Assembly (NCBI GenBank): GCA_943736015.1
Contig: OX031059.1
Coordinates: forward strand, 59,469,159-59,533,158
DNA length: 64,000 bases
Direction of reading: 5' to 3'
DNA from: Tridacna crocea
Lineage: Eukaryota; Mollusca; Bivalvia; Cardiida; Cardiidae
Shown: in pieces, positions 46,996 through 58,534 of the stretch
How the letters are laid out: every line of letters begins with the position of its first letter
Position numbering within the stretch: the stretch's first letter is position 1
Translations under genes and position numbers: made by a program
The notes under the pieces: generated by a model
Told to the model about the DNA's origin: nothing
Seen by the model: only the letters and a program-made list of their open reading frames with translations
Databases searched by the model: none

Positions 46996-47170
46996 GACAA
47001 CGCGGTAAGTGTCGGCCCTCTCTCTCTCTCTCGTATATTTTCCTGCCCTTTCCTATTTGTACATTTTCCATCACCCAATACGAGATTCATGTCCAGCCGT
47101 CGATCGTGAAGTCACCAGTTCGATCCCATAAAGTGTGTTTTATTGAATCACATCTCTGGTTACTGTATAT

Positions 47171-47295
47171 TGAAACCCTTTTCCACAAAAGCATTTCCTC
47201 CTTTTCCCACAATATTTTCTAGCATTTGAAAGACGAATGTTACTTTTTTATTAACATTTGATTTGTCTTCTGCAACTGCTTTCAACTTTTGGTTT
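47171..47295 (-). mobile_element. Family 1 MITE remnant
   Basis: 'cctccttttcccacaatatt' and 'tgtcttctgcaactgctttc' in the right order. Both ends are lost. Confidence 0.55.
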
Positions 47296-47299
47296 AGGG

Positions 47300-48575
47300 A
47301 GATTTAAAAGAAAAAAACACACTTATTTACAGAGATTCAAAGGACTTAGATTTCAGAGACCTGTATGTTTAGTATGTGATGAGAGAGAATTGTACCCTAT
47401 CACAATACCTATATTTCCTCAATAGGAAATTGACAGAGCTTGTGGACTCTTAAAGTGTACTTCGCTTCCAACTGAACTATATTCCACTGATAAAACCATC
47501 ATTTTAGCAACACTTCAGTTGTCTGCAAAAATACTTTCAATGTTGATAATTCTGAAAATCTGGGGATTGGAGGCATACTGACTAGTGCAAGCTACAAATA
47601 TCTTTCAAACAGCCTATTTTCTCTCTCTCTCAAAATTACGTTATACCTGCCAGGCTGATTTAAAAAGGGTGTTGTCCACAGAGCATCCTGATTTTGAGAC
47701 AAAACCACAATGTATTTCAAGGCTCTTTCGGCTAACACTATGTTAAATTTTGCTTCTGATGAAGCGCCTTAATTTATCATCTGTAAAAGTTGCTTATAAA
47801 TCTCAGTTTTTAATTGTATTTATATGTTGGTCCTACAATCTCTCATGAAGTGATTACTAATTTCATGTGGGTCATCAATGAGAATTAAATAGAGGTAGTT
47901 GATTTGGCAATTAAAATAGTGATAAAACATTTTTAATACATGTATACAATCTGCTGTGCAACGTAATTGACAATAAAGAAACTAATCATTTGATTAGGAT
48001 AAATTTTGGGGAAAAATATGCTACTGTTAATAGACGATTCATAAATGTGAAAAATAACGTCATTCAGGACTTCACATGTTTTCAAAAAATTTAGATAACC
48101 AAAGTTGGTATTGCACTGATTGAATAGTTCAATTTTGACTTGAGATTGTTTACAAGCACGACATGTTACTAAGTATTCTAAGCCATTATCAAGCACCCCA
48201 TTACTGTGAGCACATGCCTAGCTCTGGCTTAATTAGTTTCTGGCATGTGCTTTCTTGTATCAGTTCGGAATTTCCTGTTAAAACCAAGAATTCCAGGGGC
48301 TTAGTGGAATCCGCTTGTATCCCTGTCCGTCTACCTGTTTGTATTAATTAAAATTGACCTCTTGTATTGTTTCGTATCCTCAATTTCCTGGCCTTCAGTA
48401 CTATCAGTACTTTGATTTTAGTCAGTCACATATCAAACAATTACGACATTTCAACAACCCATTTATAAAAGAAATCTATAGTTTAAAATTCTTTCAGAGA
48501 CCCGGATCGATACTCGGACAACTAGGTATACAACTGCACATAGGCGATCGTTAGTTCCTTAGAATTTTATTGCTT
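47300..48575. other. No confident gene
   Basis: Mostly unique AT-rich sequence. A minus frame at 48196-47933 (LEYLVTCRACKQSQVKIELF) faintly resembles the C-terminal end of LINE reverse transcriptases, but not enough to call. Confidence 0.35.
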
Positions 48576-48579
48576 CTGC

Positions 48580-48808
48580 TTAACTCATTACCAAACGATA
48601 AAATTTTAGACTGCTCCAAATCAAAAGTATATGCAGACGACAAAATAAAAGTGACTGAAAATTTGAAATTTGTTTTGTAAAGGGTAGAAAACATTGTGGA
48701 AAAAGAAGAAAATGCTGGTTACCATCATTTTCTCCTTTTCCCACAATGTTTTCTAACGACCTCTTTCTCAGGGTCGCCAAAAGTAGGGATTGTGTGGTAA
48801 TGGGTTAA
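48580..48808 (+). mobile_element. TTAA MITE, family 1
   Basis: TTAACTCATTACC and GGTAATGGGTTAA ends, core GCTGGTTACCATCATTTTC with small mismatches. Confidence 0.88.
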
Positions 48809-48938
48809 GCTGTTCTAAAAATGAAATTGAAAAGCAATATAGATCCATGTATATGTTGACAACTGCGATATTTACAAGTCACTGATATCTCGTTTTATAA
48901 TTCCAATATCACCATTCACACATGCTTTAATCCGAGTT

Positions 48939-49223
48939 TTAGTTGTCACAGTCATCAAGTACACTCACTTTGTTTTTGTTCAAGAAGATGATCTTGTCCA
49001 CTAAATGACACGAAAGTCTATTACGAAGTTTATTCACAAGCAGACCTGCAGCAGAGAAAATGCGCTCAGACGGCACGGTGGTGGCGAGCACAGCTAGTAC
49101 CTGTTTTGCAATCACAGCAATTCTTGGAAAGTTCTTCTCATTGTCTTTCCACCAGTCGAGAGGCTTTGAATCGCATTTACTGGCGAGATAGCGAAATAAA
49201 TATGAAACAAAAGATAAAATGAG
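48939..49223 (-). pseudogene. hAT transposase C-terminal (dimerisation) region
   Basis: An open minus frame of about 95 codons ends in a stop at 48941-48939. It reads LFRYLASKCDSKPLDWWKDN, then FPRIAVIAKQVLAV, then TVPSERIFSAAGLLVNKLRN and RLSCHLVDKIIFLNKN. PLxWWKxNExxFPxxAxxA, [ST]xPSERxFSxAG and NRLS are the hallmark of the hAT C-terminal dimerisation domain (ZBED-type proteins). There is no ATG and no N-terminal BED finger or catalytic core nearby, so this is either a truncated transposon relic or the last exon of a spliced gene on this strand. The frame upstream of 49223 is closed by a stop. The lack of internal damage suggests it is fairly young. Confidence 0.78.
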
Positions 49224-49692
49224 TCAATTTAATGTGACACGTGTGTGCATATCTGTAAGAAGCAAGTACATTACAGCTGTTCTAAACATCACCCACTCTG
49301 CAGTGCGATACCGAGATCAAAGGAACACCGATTTAACCCATCACCCATGTTTTTTTGTAAGACTTCATTAGATACATATTTTTTATACTCAAAATGAAGA
49401 TCAAAAGAAATTATGGAAGGTCTAAATTTTGATCTGAAGCCACGTTTCTTTTGTTCATGATCGATAACATAAGTTATTCGTCAATAGGTAAATGCCTGAA
49501 AGTGCAACAAGGATGTTTGATAATAGTACTTTAAAATCACTAAATGGACTGTCCCTGTCTTTCTGAAGAAATTAAACAGCTAATCAACCTTTTACCAAAG
49601 TATTTCGAATATTTCGTATTTTGTAAAAAGGGGGCAGACGTGCTGATTTGTCCCACTGTCTGTTATTTGTCTCACTTTCTCAACCTTAACAA

Positions 49693-49712
49693 CACCCCCC
49701 CCCACACACACA
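49693..49712. repeat. Poly-C / (CA)n tract
   Basis: About ten C, then CA repeats. Same form as 11047. Confidence 0.8.
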
Positions 49713-49989
49713 CTTTCAAAAAACCGAAAACTGAAAGTAATCAATATGTAGTTCATAAACATTTGTGAAAAAAACGAATTTTTAAAGTGTGAGCAAAAAT
49801 ATTTGAGGAAAAAAGGAAGGGCTTGCAACATGCATTTTCTCCTGTTTCAACAATAGTTTTTTTTTTTTTACTTTTTAAAAGACAATTACAACTATTTGAC
49901 CCACGTTTATTCAATCGTCTCCATATGGTAAGTATCTGGACGAGTCCAAAGTGTTGTCTTCGGGTGAAAACATTCGTAGTAACTATTTA

Positions 49990-50206
49990 AAACCCTATGC
50001 CACATAATCCAAGTTTTTTACGACCCTTAGAAATATAGTTTTTTAAAAAATGTTGTTGAAAAGGGTTAAAATTCTAGTAACCAACCTTTTCTCCTTTTCC
50101 CTTGCTATCCTTCCTACAGAAAATTTCGTTTTTAAGCCACATTCAAATTGTTATCTGCAAAGACTTCCAATTTGAGCAAGTCTCAAATTTTTGTTTCGTA
50201 AAGAGT
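49990..50206 (-). mobile_element. Degenerate family 1 MITE
   Basis: 'ccctatgccacataatccaa', 'ttttctccttttccc' and 'gttatctgcaaagacttcc' are in order, ending 'gtaaagagttt'. The core is asymmetric. Confidence 0.6.
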
Positions 50207-50209
50207 TTG

Positions 50210-51135
50210 TGAAAGATTCAGTGTTATAAAAAATGGGGTGTGGGGGGATAACATCAATATACCTGCAACAGACCTTTCCTAATTTTATGTCTGATATATT
50301 ATTCAACCAATGTTTACGTAATTCTGTAGCTAAGTTTGTAACGTACAGGCTCGAAGTCCAGGAATCTGTGGTTTGATTTATTTAAACTATCAATGTGATA
50401 ATTTTTCCAAAAAATCGTTCCAGTATCTGCTAACAAAAAAACTGGGACATCAAACATTTTGAATTTATATCAAAAATCTTAACTTTGAAATAACATTTTT
50501 AAAAATCTGTGTAGTTGCATGTTTGCCATGTTCCTGTTTGAACTACCTTATTTAAGTTGACTATCGTAATAACAAAGTTTAATTCAAATTTCAAACCTTC
50601 CATTCCCTCTAGAAGAAAAAGATGTTACAGATTCATTTTCAGTAAGCGAATACGTGCTATACTTATTTTCATTGAAAAGCTAGTCAAGGGTTAGCTGGGT
50701 GTACGTTTGATCTCGGTGTTTCACCGTCAAAGTGGATGATCTATTTGAAAAGCTGTTGTGTTCTTTTTAGGCAACGACTAGTTAACACACACGTGTCATA
50801 ATTAAGTGTTTATCCCGTTTAGTCTTACGTTGATCACTTGTAAAGGTTTGGAATTGTTAAAAGCTGTGACGAAGGGTAAGTCTGTTCTAATTACTGGTGC
50901 CAAAGATGCATTTTTCTGCCTGAACATCTTTTTTTTTCAAATGCATTATGTAACCTGGGTTAACAGGTCCCACTTTATTTGCACTAATTTCTTTAGGAAT
51001 GGAGGGGGGGTATTTGTTTAATTTAAGTTAAATCTTATCTTACTAAATATATTAAATGCCACTTTTAAAGCCGATAGTAAAACCTCAAAAGTTATTTCAA
51101 AGGAATATCTCGAGGAAAAATATCTCCGTATCGGA
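50210..51135. other. No gene seen
   Basis: AT-rich. An open plus frame at 50806-51021 lacks domain evidence. Confidence 0.4.
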
Positions 51136-51138
51136 TAG

Positions 51139-51236
51139 TGTAGATCTAGGATCAGACTGCACGTTCTTCCTGGTGTGATCTGAATCTATATTGTCTGCAA
51201 AAGGTCACTGAGTCGCACTTGGTAGCCAAAGGGTTA
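51139..51236 (-). mobile_element. Family 3 MITE, partial
   Basis: 'gtgtagatctaggatcagac' and 'gactcagtg'-type text (as cactgagtcgcac), ending AAAGGGTTAA. It matches the left half of the copy at 62609 in reverse. Confidence 0.55.
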
Positions 51237-51239
51237 ATG

Positions 51240-52460
51240 CAGTCTGCATACAAAAAGCTCTATCAACACGCTCGGCAGGAGACAGCGCTTATAAATGATA
51301 CCGCTTTACTCTCTGAAGTCTACCGAAAAATTGATAAAACAACAGTACTTTTTTGTGTTTGTCTTCGAATAAGATAATTGATGAAACTAACGGCACGGCC
51401 GTTTTAGGTTGTTAATCTATCGCGTTTAGTGTGTAATCCATTTAAAAAATATTACACTTTCACTATTAGGGTATATACAGGATTGGGAAAAATTGTCGGG
51501 TGGAAAGGGAAGTAACTCGTGGTGACGCGTCAGTAACGGTATTTGGCAAATGGTCTATTACCTCGATCTATAAATATTCATGAGCAATCAAATGGAGTAG
51601 TGTGCAATCATAGGACCAACAAGCCATGGAACGAATTGGTTTTGGAACAAAAAAGCCCAAGGTCAGTTGGCAAATTTGTATCATTTCGCAAGAAGCTAGT
51701 TTCAATCAAAAATAAGTACCTCAACGATCGATAGCCTCGCCCAATGTATTTTAATATGCCATTTTAAATTATATATTTGAGTGACACCGTAAAAGTCATT
51801 TGCCTGAGAAAAAATGAGTTTAGCTGGGTTTATTTCCTTCGGTTTTGCACAAAATGGTTGAACTAAAACTCTACAAAGTTTGGGTACGCTGTCTCGGTAT
51901 AGACTCGGTACAGACTCTAAAGAGTTTGGGTACGCTATGACAAAATGGATACGCTGGCATATGTAGAAATATGTATCATATAGAAGATCTGCAAATCAAT
52001 ATTTAAATTGAAATATCGTCCTAGATAGCTGCAAATTATGAAGAAAATGGCAATATTCACGTATTTAAATTGACTTACTTTATGCGAAGTTTTATATTCT
52101 TGCGCTAAAGCCCGGGACCTTTCAGAGGTTGATTAATTTATCATTGTCATTGACGACCGACTTTTTTTTAAAAAGGGCTGAGTTATTACACTTGAAATTA
52201 CGTTTTTCAACCCGTCTGGCATTTTTTTTTTGCGATAAAAGAGCATATAATCATTGCTATGTCTGTGTGTATGTGGTTAGGACAGAGAACGTAGTAATGA
52301 TATTCCAAAGCGTTTGAAGCAATTTCAAACTACAAATATCCGGGATATTCCGGTAAAATTTAAGCGGGAACTACTTTAACTCAATCTCTTTCTACTGCTG
52401 TGTACCTAAACTCGATGGAGTATTAGATTCACCGTACAAAATAAGATACATGGTTATCAA
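51240..52460. other. No gene seen
   Basis: Contains a short phrase repeat 'gtttgggtacgct' (51878 and 51926) with 'agactcgg' twice, perhaps a transposon end. No exon was recognised. Confidence 0.4.
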
Positions 52461-52464
52461 AATT

Positions 52465-52870
52465 CAATCTTGAACTCATTGTGGTATTGTCTTCGACAAA
52501 TACCACAAAAACAATTCTGACTGTCACAACAACTCGCTTTACCACCCCTAAACCACTGTGTGAACACTGTATCATGGACCCTTTATTTCTGTTGATTCAG
52601 TCTCTACCAATTCCACACTTATAGCCACATCAACTGCCTGTCTGAAAGTCAACTCTTCTTCTAACAGTAACGTTCTCTGAATAATGTTCAATGTTCTGTA
52701 ACACGCTGACAAAAAATCCCACTCAATATATCTAAAATTGTCCCAAACTCACATGATTCACTCAGCAACATTGATTCTACCAACTTCTTGTTTACAGTTT
52801 CATTTTCACTTCGCATCTCACAATGAAAGGTAAATCGTTCTGCCATGATGAGAGTTTCGGTTTGCAGGTT
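52465..52870 (-). mobile_element. Ty3/Gypsy-like LTR retrotransposon relic (gag part)
   Basis: The minus-strand translation shows gag-like patterns: an ERFTFH-type start, a C-x-FG stretch, an EELTFRQAVDVA-type stretch, and a weak zinc-knuckle-like Cys-rich end. It is broken, with several breaks. No LTRs or pol were seen around it. It looks old and decayed. Confidence 0.45.
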
Positions 52871-53239
52871 ATTTTAGATATTAATGGGTCGAAAGTCTTA
52901 TCATTAAGCTTTTGAGGTGTAACAAAATTACGGAGCAGGCTTAGGTCTTAGATCCACATGGAGAAAATAAAAGAATCAGCTGTCATCATCATCGATGCTA
53001 TTCGCTACATAAAACCACAGAGCTTAGATTAGCGTATTCCTCGGTGCAACTGTCAATGTACAGTCGAAATTGCTGTATTTTACCCAGCGTTTCATATTTC
53101 AGGTTATATATACTGTATACGGAGGGGTTGAAATATCCTTGTCGCTAGTGTTTTTTAGGGTCCGAATAAAGCAGTAATCAGCAATTCAACTTAATAGTGA
53201 TCATAATCGTTATCTGCTTTCGGTTTCTATCCCAGACAC

Positions 53240-53360
53240 GTAGGCCATATGGATGTCAGACACTTAGACCCCTGACCTTCTAGACCCCTTAAAATTTGGG
53301 TGACAATTAGACCCCTGAGACACATAGACCCCTATTTTAGTGAGACACTTAGACCCCTAT
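53240..53360. repeat. Short-phrase array 'agacccct'
   Basis: 'tagacccct' occurs five or six times, alternating with 'gagacac/cagacac', at 16-30 bp spacing. It resembles the other phrase islands in the window. No inverted partner was found. Confidence 0.7.
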
Positions 53361-53689
53361 TTTCAAAAAGAAAATTCACATATTAATTGACTATGTTTAT
53401 GGATTGTATTACTTGTAACAATTTTTTTTTAAATTCAGAGCGAGGTCTACGAGATTTAACTCTGAAATTCATTGTTTGCGTGAATGGCATACACTGGTTT
53501 TTAATCCGTATATTATTTGTACATATCAAATAACAGAGAGGCGTCTGTTCATTGATCTTTGTGGACCTATTCTTTTCGAAACTGGGGTGTAATGCGTGCT
53601 CGTGTGGAAAACCCCTGTCGGATGGCATAAGAAGGTGATGCTGAGTCATCACCTTCTAACAAGACCCAGTCTGAACGGTCCCAAGACAA

Positions 53690-53830
53690 TAAGCTAAGTG
53701 GGTAAAGGAAAAATGTTAACAACATTTTCCCACAAAGTATCCCAACCTTTTTAAGACAACTTCTCTCACTTCTCTCATTTCAGCAAAAATGCCTTTAATA
53801 TGGATGAGTTTAATATTTTGTCATCTGTTG
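53690..53830 (-). mobile_element. Family 1 MITE fragment with deleted core
   Basis: 'ggtaaaggaaaaatgttaac' / 'aacattttcccac' is a shortened hairpin. 'gtttaatattttgtcatctg' matches the right side. Confidence 0.5.
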
Positions 53831-53951
53831 AATGGATAAAGGTCGAGTTTACCCATCTTCCAACTTTAGAACAAGATGAGCCAAATATGTTGAATGGATA
53901 AAGGTCGAGTTTACCCATCTTCCAACTTTAGAACAAGATGAGCCAAATATG
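53828..53951. repeat. Two 62-bp direct copies
   Basis: 'ttgaatggataaaggtcgag' starts at 53828 and 53890. The copies are identical as far as I can see, so the duplication is recent. Confidence 0.9.
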
Positions 53952-54031
53952 GGGATTGATAATCTTTATTTTGCAAAATGCACGCGTCTTTTGTTAATTA
54001 AACCCTTGTATCCCTTTACACTTTTGAAAGT

Positions 54032-54261
54032 TTAACCCTTTACCAAACAATCGCTGGTTTTTACGGCCCTGAGAGAGAAACCTTTTGAAAACATCGTGAA
54101 AAAAGGAGAAAATACTGGTAACCAGCATTTCCTCCTTTTCCCACAATATTTTCTTCCCTGCTGGAAACAAATTTTTGCTTTTTGAGTAACATAAATTTTG
54201 TCGTGTGCAAGTGCTTTCAATTTGGACCAGTCTAAAATTTTGTCGTTTGGGAAAGGGTTAA
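54032..54261 (-). mobile_element. TTAA MITE, family 1
   Basis: TTAACCCTTTACC and GGGAAAGGGTTAA ends, core GGTAACCAGCATTTCCTCC. Confidence 0.9.
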
Positions 54262-54619
54262 CACGCTAAGATTTAGTTTACAAATCGAACCCTTTTCCCG
54301 CTGATCTGCAGGTCCTCTCCCATGCATGATATTTAAGAACGTGATATCCAATCTTGAATCTGCCGAGCAAGTTAGCTAGTAATGCAGGCTTATGACGCGG
54401 GATCCAAGATCAGCAAAACTGGTTTCGAGGATTGATATTGGTGATTACAAAAAGGTTCATTCTTCTCTGACAACTGAGCATTTTGCTACGATTTGCGTTT
54501 AGAGCAGCAATTTGCTAGTGATCGTTATCGCTGGTAGAAAAAAAAAATAAGCTCAAGAGTCAAGACCTAATAGGCCTAAGAGCCGCTCGTGAACTATTTC
54601 TCCTTGACGGTACATTCCT

Positions 54620-54794
54620 GTGTAATGCAGAAAAATGACCCCATTACAAAACGATCCCCGGGTCATTTCTCCACGTAGAGGAATGACCCATGGGTCATTT
54701 TTCGACGTAGAAAAATGACCCATGTGTCATTATTCTACGTCGAGATATGACCGTAGGTCATTTTGTAATGGGGGGTCATTTCTCTGCATTACAC
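54620..54794. mobile_element. Fully palindromic MITE, 175 bp
   Basis: GTGTAATGCAGA at the left and TCTGCATTACAC at the right. The interior is built of 'aatgacccatgggtcatt'-type nested palindromes with 'tctacgtcg/cgacgtaga'. Nearly the whole element can fold into one hairpin. Confidence 0.75.
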
Positions 54795-54814
54795 CGGCGC
54801 TGTCATTATGGCTC

Positions 54815-54955
54815 AAACCAGCATTTTCTTCCTTTTTCCGTAATGGTCTCACCTAATAAAAACACGTTTTATATTTTGAGTTAGATTCAAAATTTCCCCT
54901 GCAAATGTTTTATTCAATTTGGACAAATTTTGTCGTTTGGTAAAGAGTTCAGGAA
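54815..54955 (-). mobile_element. Family 1 MITE, half copy
   Basis: 'accagcattttcttcctttt' to 'tttgtcgtttggtaaagagt'. It begins in the core next to the palindromic MITE. Confidence 0.65.
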
Positions 54956-55336
54956 ATATGAACATCACTCGTAATATATATTGTCGAAGAGTGTTTGACA
55001 AGGTAGATTAACATTGCATATGAGAAAATACTGGTTGCCGCCCTATACTTTTTTTCCTACAATGTTTTCGCAACCCTTGTTCTGCAAGGCAGTTTAAACT
55101 CGTGATGTGTGGTTGAAGGTTTATGTGTTTCGATTCTATAACCTATTAAATTAGTGCCCGTTGAATAATTTGCTTGGCAATGATGACTGCTTATCATCTT
55201 TTTTCTTTCTGATATAAAAAATTCTCGTGTAGATACATACGTATAATATGACTTTGTAAAACAGTAAAATGGTGCGTAACTTCATTCATTCTTTATTCAT
55301 TTGCTACACTGAAAAGAAACTTACCTGTCTGATCAC

Positions 55337-55500
55337 GGCGGAGTCATCGCGTCGTTTTAATTGCGTAACCAGACCGCCGCGGTCCGCCAGGGATCGCCGC
55401 GTTTAAACAGCGCTCCGGGTTAGTCCGCGTTCACGTGTGTTGTAAAATCGCCGCGTTGGGTCCGCGCTAGATACATCGCGGACAGCGAAAATAGCAAAAA
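55337..55500 (-). promoter_or_regulatory. CpG-rich segment ending in a strong splice donor
   Basis: GC- and CpG-rich text (gatcgccgcg, gtccgcgttcacg, ggtccgcgctag) stands out sharply from its surroundings. On the minus strand it ends CAGACAG/GTAAGTTT (GT 55325-55324). Short ATG frames inside close quickly, so it would be a non-coding first exon with a CpG promoter. The repeated 'tccgcg/cgcgga' phrase also fits a transposon end. Confidence 0.4.
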
Positions 55501-55674
55501 ACGCGAGGAGTGTACTCTACTTCACTTTTCAAAGGTGGCTAGTTTAAAACCCTAGATTGATATTCCTTTCAAATACTAGTAGTCAGACAAGCTATAAAGC
55601 TTATCCTTTCTGCACAAGACAAAGGCCTGTACAGAAGATAGATGCATGGACTGCTGAGTTGTTGAATTAAATGA

Positions 55675-55873
55675 TTGACCCTTTACTACGCAACAAAAAT
55701 TTTAGACCAGTCCGAATTGAAAGCATTTGCAGATGACAGTTTCAATGTGGCTCACACTAAATGGTTTTCCTTTGATAGGGTAGAAAACATTGTGGGAAAA
55801 GGAGAAAATGCTGTTATAGAAAGCTTTTTCTTTCATGGGTGTTAAAAGTAGTCATTGTGTGGTAAAGGGTTAA
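55675..55873 (+). mobile_element. TTAA MITE, family 1 (core shortened)
   Basis: TTGACCCTTTACTACGC and GGTAAAGGGTTAA ends. The second palindrome arm is mostly deleted. Confidence 0.85.
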
Positions 55874-56047
55874 ATATCGGTTGGGCGTATTTCAATGCCT
55901 GTTTTCTATAGTAGATGTGCCCAGTGTGGAGTCTTATGATAGTCAACCTAATGAAAACGGCTAATCTGACGACCCTTGTCAACATATAGGGTACCGGCTG
56001 ATAGTTTCAAAATAATTAAGAAATAAAATAATTATCTTTTATTTCAG

Positions 56048-56170
56048 AGTCTCATTCGGGAGCAAAGGTTCTATGGTAGAAACATTGATCATAGAGGATA
56101 TACCGCATGAATTTGACGTCATAGATGATGTCATAGGATCATATGAGCAGAACAAGGGCTTCGTAAAAAG
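56048..56170 (+). CDS. Possible internal exon, unknown protein
   Basis: An acceptor with a good pyrimidine tract (cttttatttcag, AG 56046-56047) and donor AAAAAG/GTAGGA (GT 56171-56172) enclose 123 bp. Only one frame is open: VSFGSKGSMVETLIIEDIPH, then EFDVIDDVIGSYEQNKGFVK. The Asp/Ile/Glu-rich composition and open frame favour an exon. No domain is recognised and no partner exon was confirmed. The next acceptor-like site, before 59092 (ttaccacag), would give a short end in this phase. Confidence 0.4.
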
Positions 56171-56174
56171 GTAG

Positions 56175-57315
56175 GATAAAATGATGGATATTAGATCTAG
56201 TCTCATTGTCTTGTTTATTGACCTTCTGTCGTTGTGTTTTTCAAGGACGTTTTCGTTCTTTTTTTTTTACCGGAAATGGAGAAATTAAACATGTAGTTAC
56301 CAGCCGGAAGTACTGAGTACATTACCGTCAACAACATGCCTACTACAGTGAAAAGTAGATCTTTAGTAAATTAGTTTAAGTTTTTAAGAATGTTACTGGC
56401 GTGCACTCGTAACCACTCAATGGTAGATTAGTAAAATTATGTTTTTTTCAAGAATACAGATATATATGAATTAAATGATATCATCTTGAATAAGTTGAAA
56501 CTGCAATAAAAACTGTAAAAAAATGACGAAGGTATTTCCCTGAATTCATGCACATTTTCCAACATTTGTTCCCCTAAATGGTCGCCAAACATTACGCAAC
56601 ACGGTATTTTGTTTTCTTTCAGATATTGTTTTGTTTGTGTCAGTTAGTATGTAGAGTAAGTTTCCAAGTCATCTGCCATTTGACTGACCGTACAACGAAT
56701 TTATTATACTGCAAAGTTTCTAACGCTTGTTAAGCAAATTTTACCTGTTTTTTTGGTTTTAAAAAATGGTTACGCTGACGAAGTAGAATTTCCATTCTGA
56801 GTGCCCCAATTCAATGAAAACTGACGTCACTGGGAACTGACGTCACTGAAACCCTGGTAATACGTGCTAAAACGTGCCGCTTGGCGAATAATCTTGATGT
56901 TAATCTTGATCGACGCCGCGATTTTAGATGTTGTGTTGATATTGTAATCATTTATACGGGGCTTCCGAAAGGGAAACTGCTTTTATGTTGGTTTTACCAG
57001 TGTACATGATATACATGTTCGGGGCATATTATCCATTCTGATCATGAGAAATTTCTTCGCATAATAATAATATTCCTTATTTGTTTTTGTAACTTTACTG
57101 CGTTCTTTCTTCGTCATGCAAGTTCGTAGTGCATCAGGCCGATCATATTAAGTACATTAGCGTTGCCGAAACTCGCAATATTTTGAACAGTTAGGCTAAT
57201 CGTTATCAGCTACAACCTTCATTTCAAAGAATTTTCTCCCGCCCTATTTAATGGAACTGATTTGTCTTCAAACAAGTCATATCACAAGAGAAGGTATTGC
57301 ATAACAATTCGTGAA
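56175..57315. other. No gene seen
   Basis: AT-rich sequence with several T-runs. No element or exon was recognised. Confidence 0.4.
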
Positions 57316-57320
57316 CTCCG

Positions 57321-57512
57321 TTAACCCTAAAAGCGCCTTTTCACCACTATAAATGCCTCAGCAAGTAGTGTAGATCAAGATCATCTACACTGTGAGCTCT
57401 GCTGAAACATTTTTGACTAAAGCAACCGTCATGGACTTTTGCAAATTATTTGGATAGTATTTATACAGTGATTGTTTCTATTGGTCTTATGGAGCGCTCG
57501 AGGCGCTTTTAA
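57321..57512. mobile_element. TTAA MITE, family 4
   Basis: Left TTAACCCTAAAAGCGCCTT, right GAGGCGCTTTTAA. The interior has 'gtgtagatcaagatcatcta' palindromic text related to family 3. The right terminus is fused to a truncated family 1 copy. Confidence 0.65.
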
Positions 57513-58202
57513 CGACCATGGGAAACAAACCTTTTGAAAACATTGTTTTATAACCTTCCCAAATTAAATTTCGATTTTTCAGTCACATTCATTTTGTCGT
57601 CTGCAAATGCTTTCAATATGGACTAGTCTATTAAAGGTGGGTATTTAGAAATTTTACATCTCACCAAATTAAAAAACATATCTATCACTAAAATTTATAT
57701 GAAAGAATAATACAAATCATCAATAAGTAAGACTCATAAATTTACAAAAAAAATTTTTTTTGATGGTGTTCCCTTAAAAGGCTACGTAGCCACTTAAGGT
57801 ATTTTTAGATTTCCCGCCAAAAATAAACAAAGCATTTTGGGAATGTCAAGTCACTGGCACGTGACTTATAACGCTTAAATTCCAATACATAGCAAACATG
57901 TAATTATTATTTTCCATAATGTCTTCTTCGGACCCTATATATGAAACTTTGTCTCTGTATTCCTGTATATAAATGAGCGAATTGATCATCTAAAAATAGA
58001 ACGTGCCTCCCGTTGGTGTCAACCTGGGCCGTAGTAAATCTCTAATTTCTCGTGCTGTCGGATGGTTTTCAACTACTGGGGTTTTATGAAGGCAAATTAA
58101 AAGGCTTGGGGAGTAAAAGGATGATTTTTTTTGGCATTTTTTAAAATTTTCGTCCTAAGATCTGAAGGGCCACCTTTAATATGTCGTTTGGTAAAGAGTT
58201 AA
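57513..58202 (-). mobile_element. Family 1 MITE, 5'-truncated and interrupted
   Basis: 'ccttttgaaaacattg' and 'tttgtcgtctgcaaatgctt' run to 57630. The matching end 'atgtcgtttggtaaagagtt' resumes at 58180. The interval is the inserted element at 57631-58179. Confidence 0.8.
57631..58179. mobile_element. Nested TTAA element with AGGTGG ends, about 541 bp
   Basis: TTAA-AGGTGGGTATTTAG at the left and AAGGGCCACCT-TTAA at the right. It sits inside a family 1 MITE, so the target and the TTAA duplication are clear. No ORF of note. Confidence 0.8.
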
Positions 58203-58305
58203 ACTAATTACTAACGAAACTTACAGAGACATCAAACTATTGGGCAAATATTCGAGGGTGAACGTTTCATGGCAATGAAAAAGAAATCATGCCAGAACCA
58301 TCTGG

Positions 58306-58534
58306 TTAACCCTTTCCCAATCAATCCCTGGTTTTTACGGGTCAGGGATAGAAGCCTTTTGAAAACATTGTGGGAAAAGAAGAAAATGCTGGTAACCAGC
58401 ATTTTCTCCTTTTCCCACAATGTTTTCTACCCTATCATATAGAAAAATCATCTTTTTAGCAACTGTTAAGTTGTCATCTGCAGAATGTTTTCAGTTTGGC
58501 GTGGTCCAAAATTTGCCGTTTGGGAAAGGGTTAA
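58306..58534 (-). mobile_element. TTAA MITE, family 1
   Basis: TTAACCCTTTCCC and GGGAAAGGGTTAA ends, perfect inverted core around GGTAACC. Confidence 0.9.

Noticed and set aside
47933-48196. A LINE reverse-transcriptase C-terminus
   Set aside because: Only a vague Cys/aromatic pattern is visible. No RT motif or poly(A)/target duplication was found.
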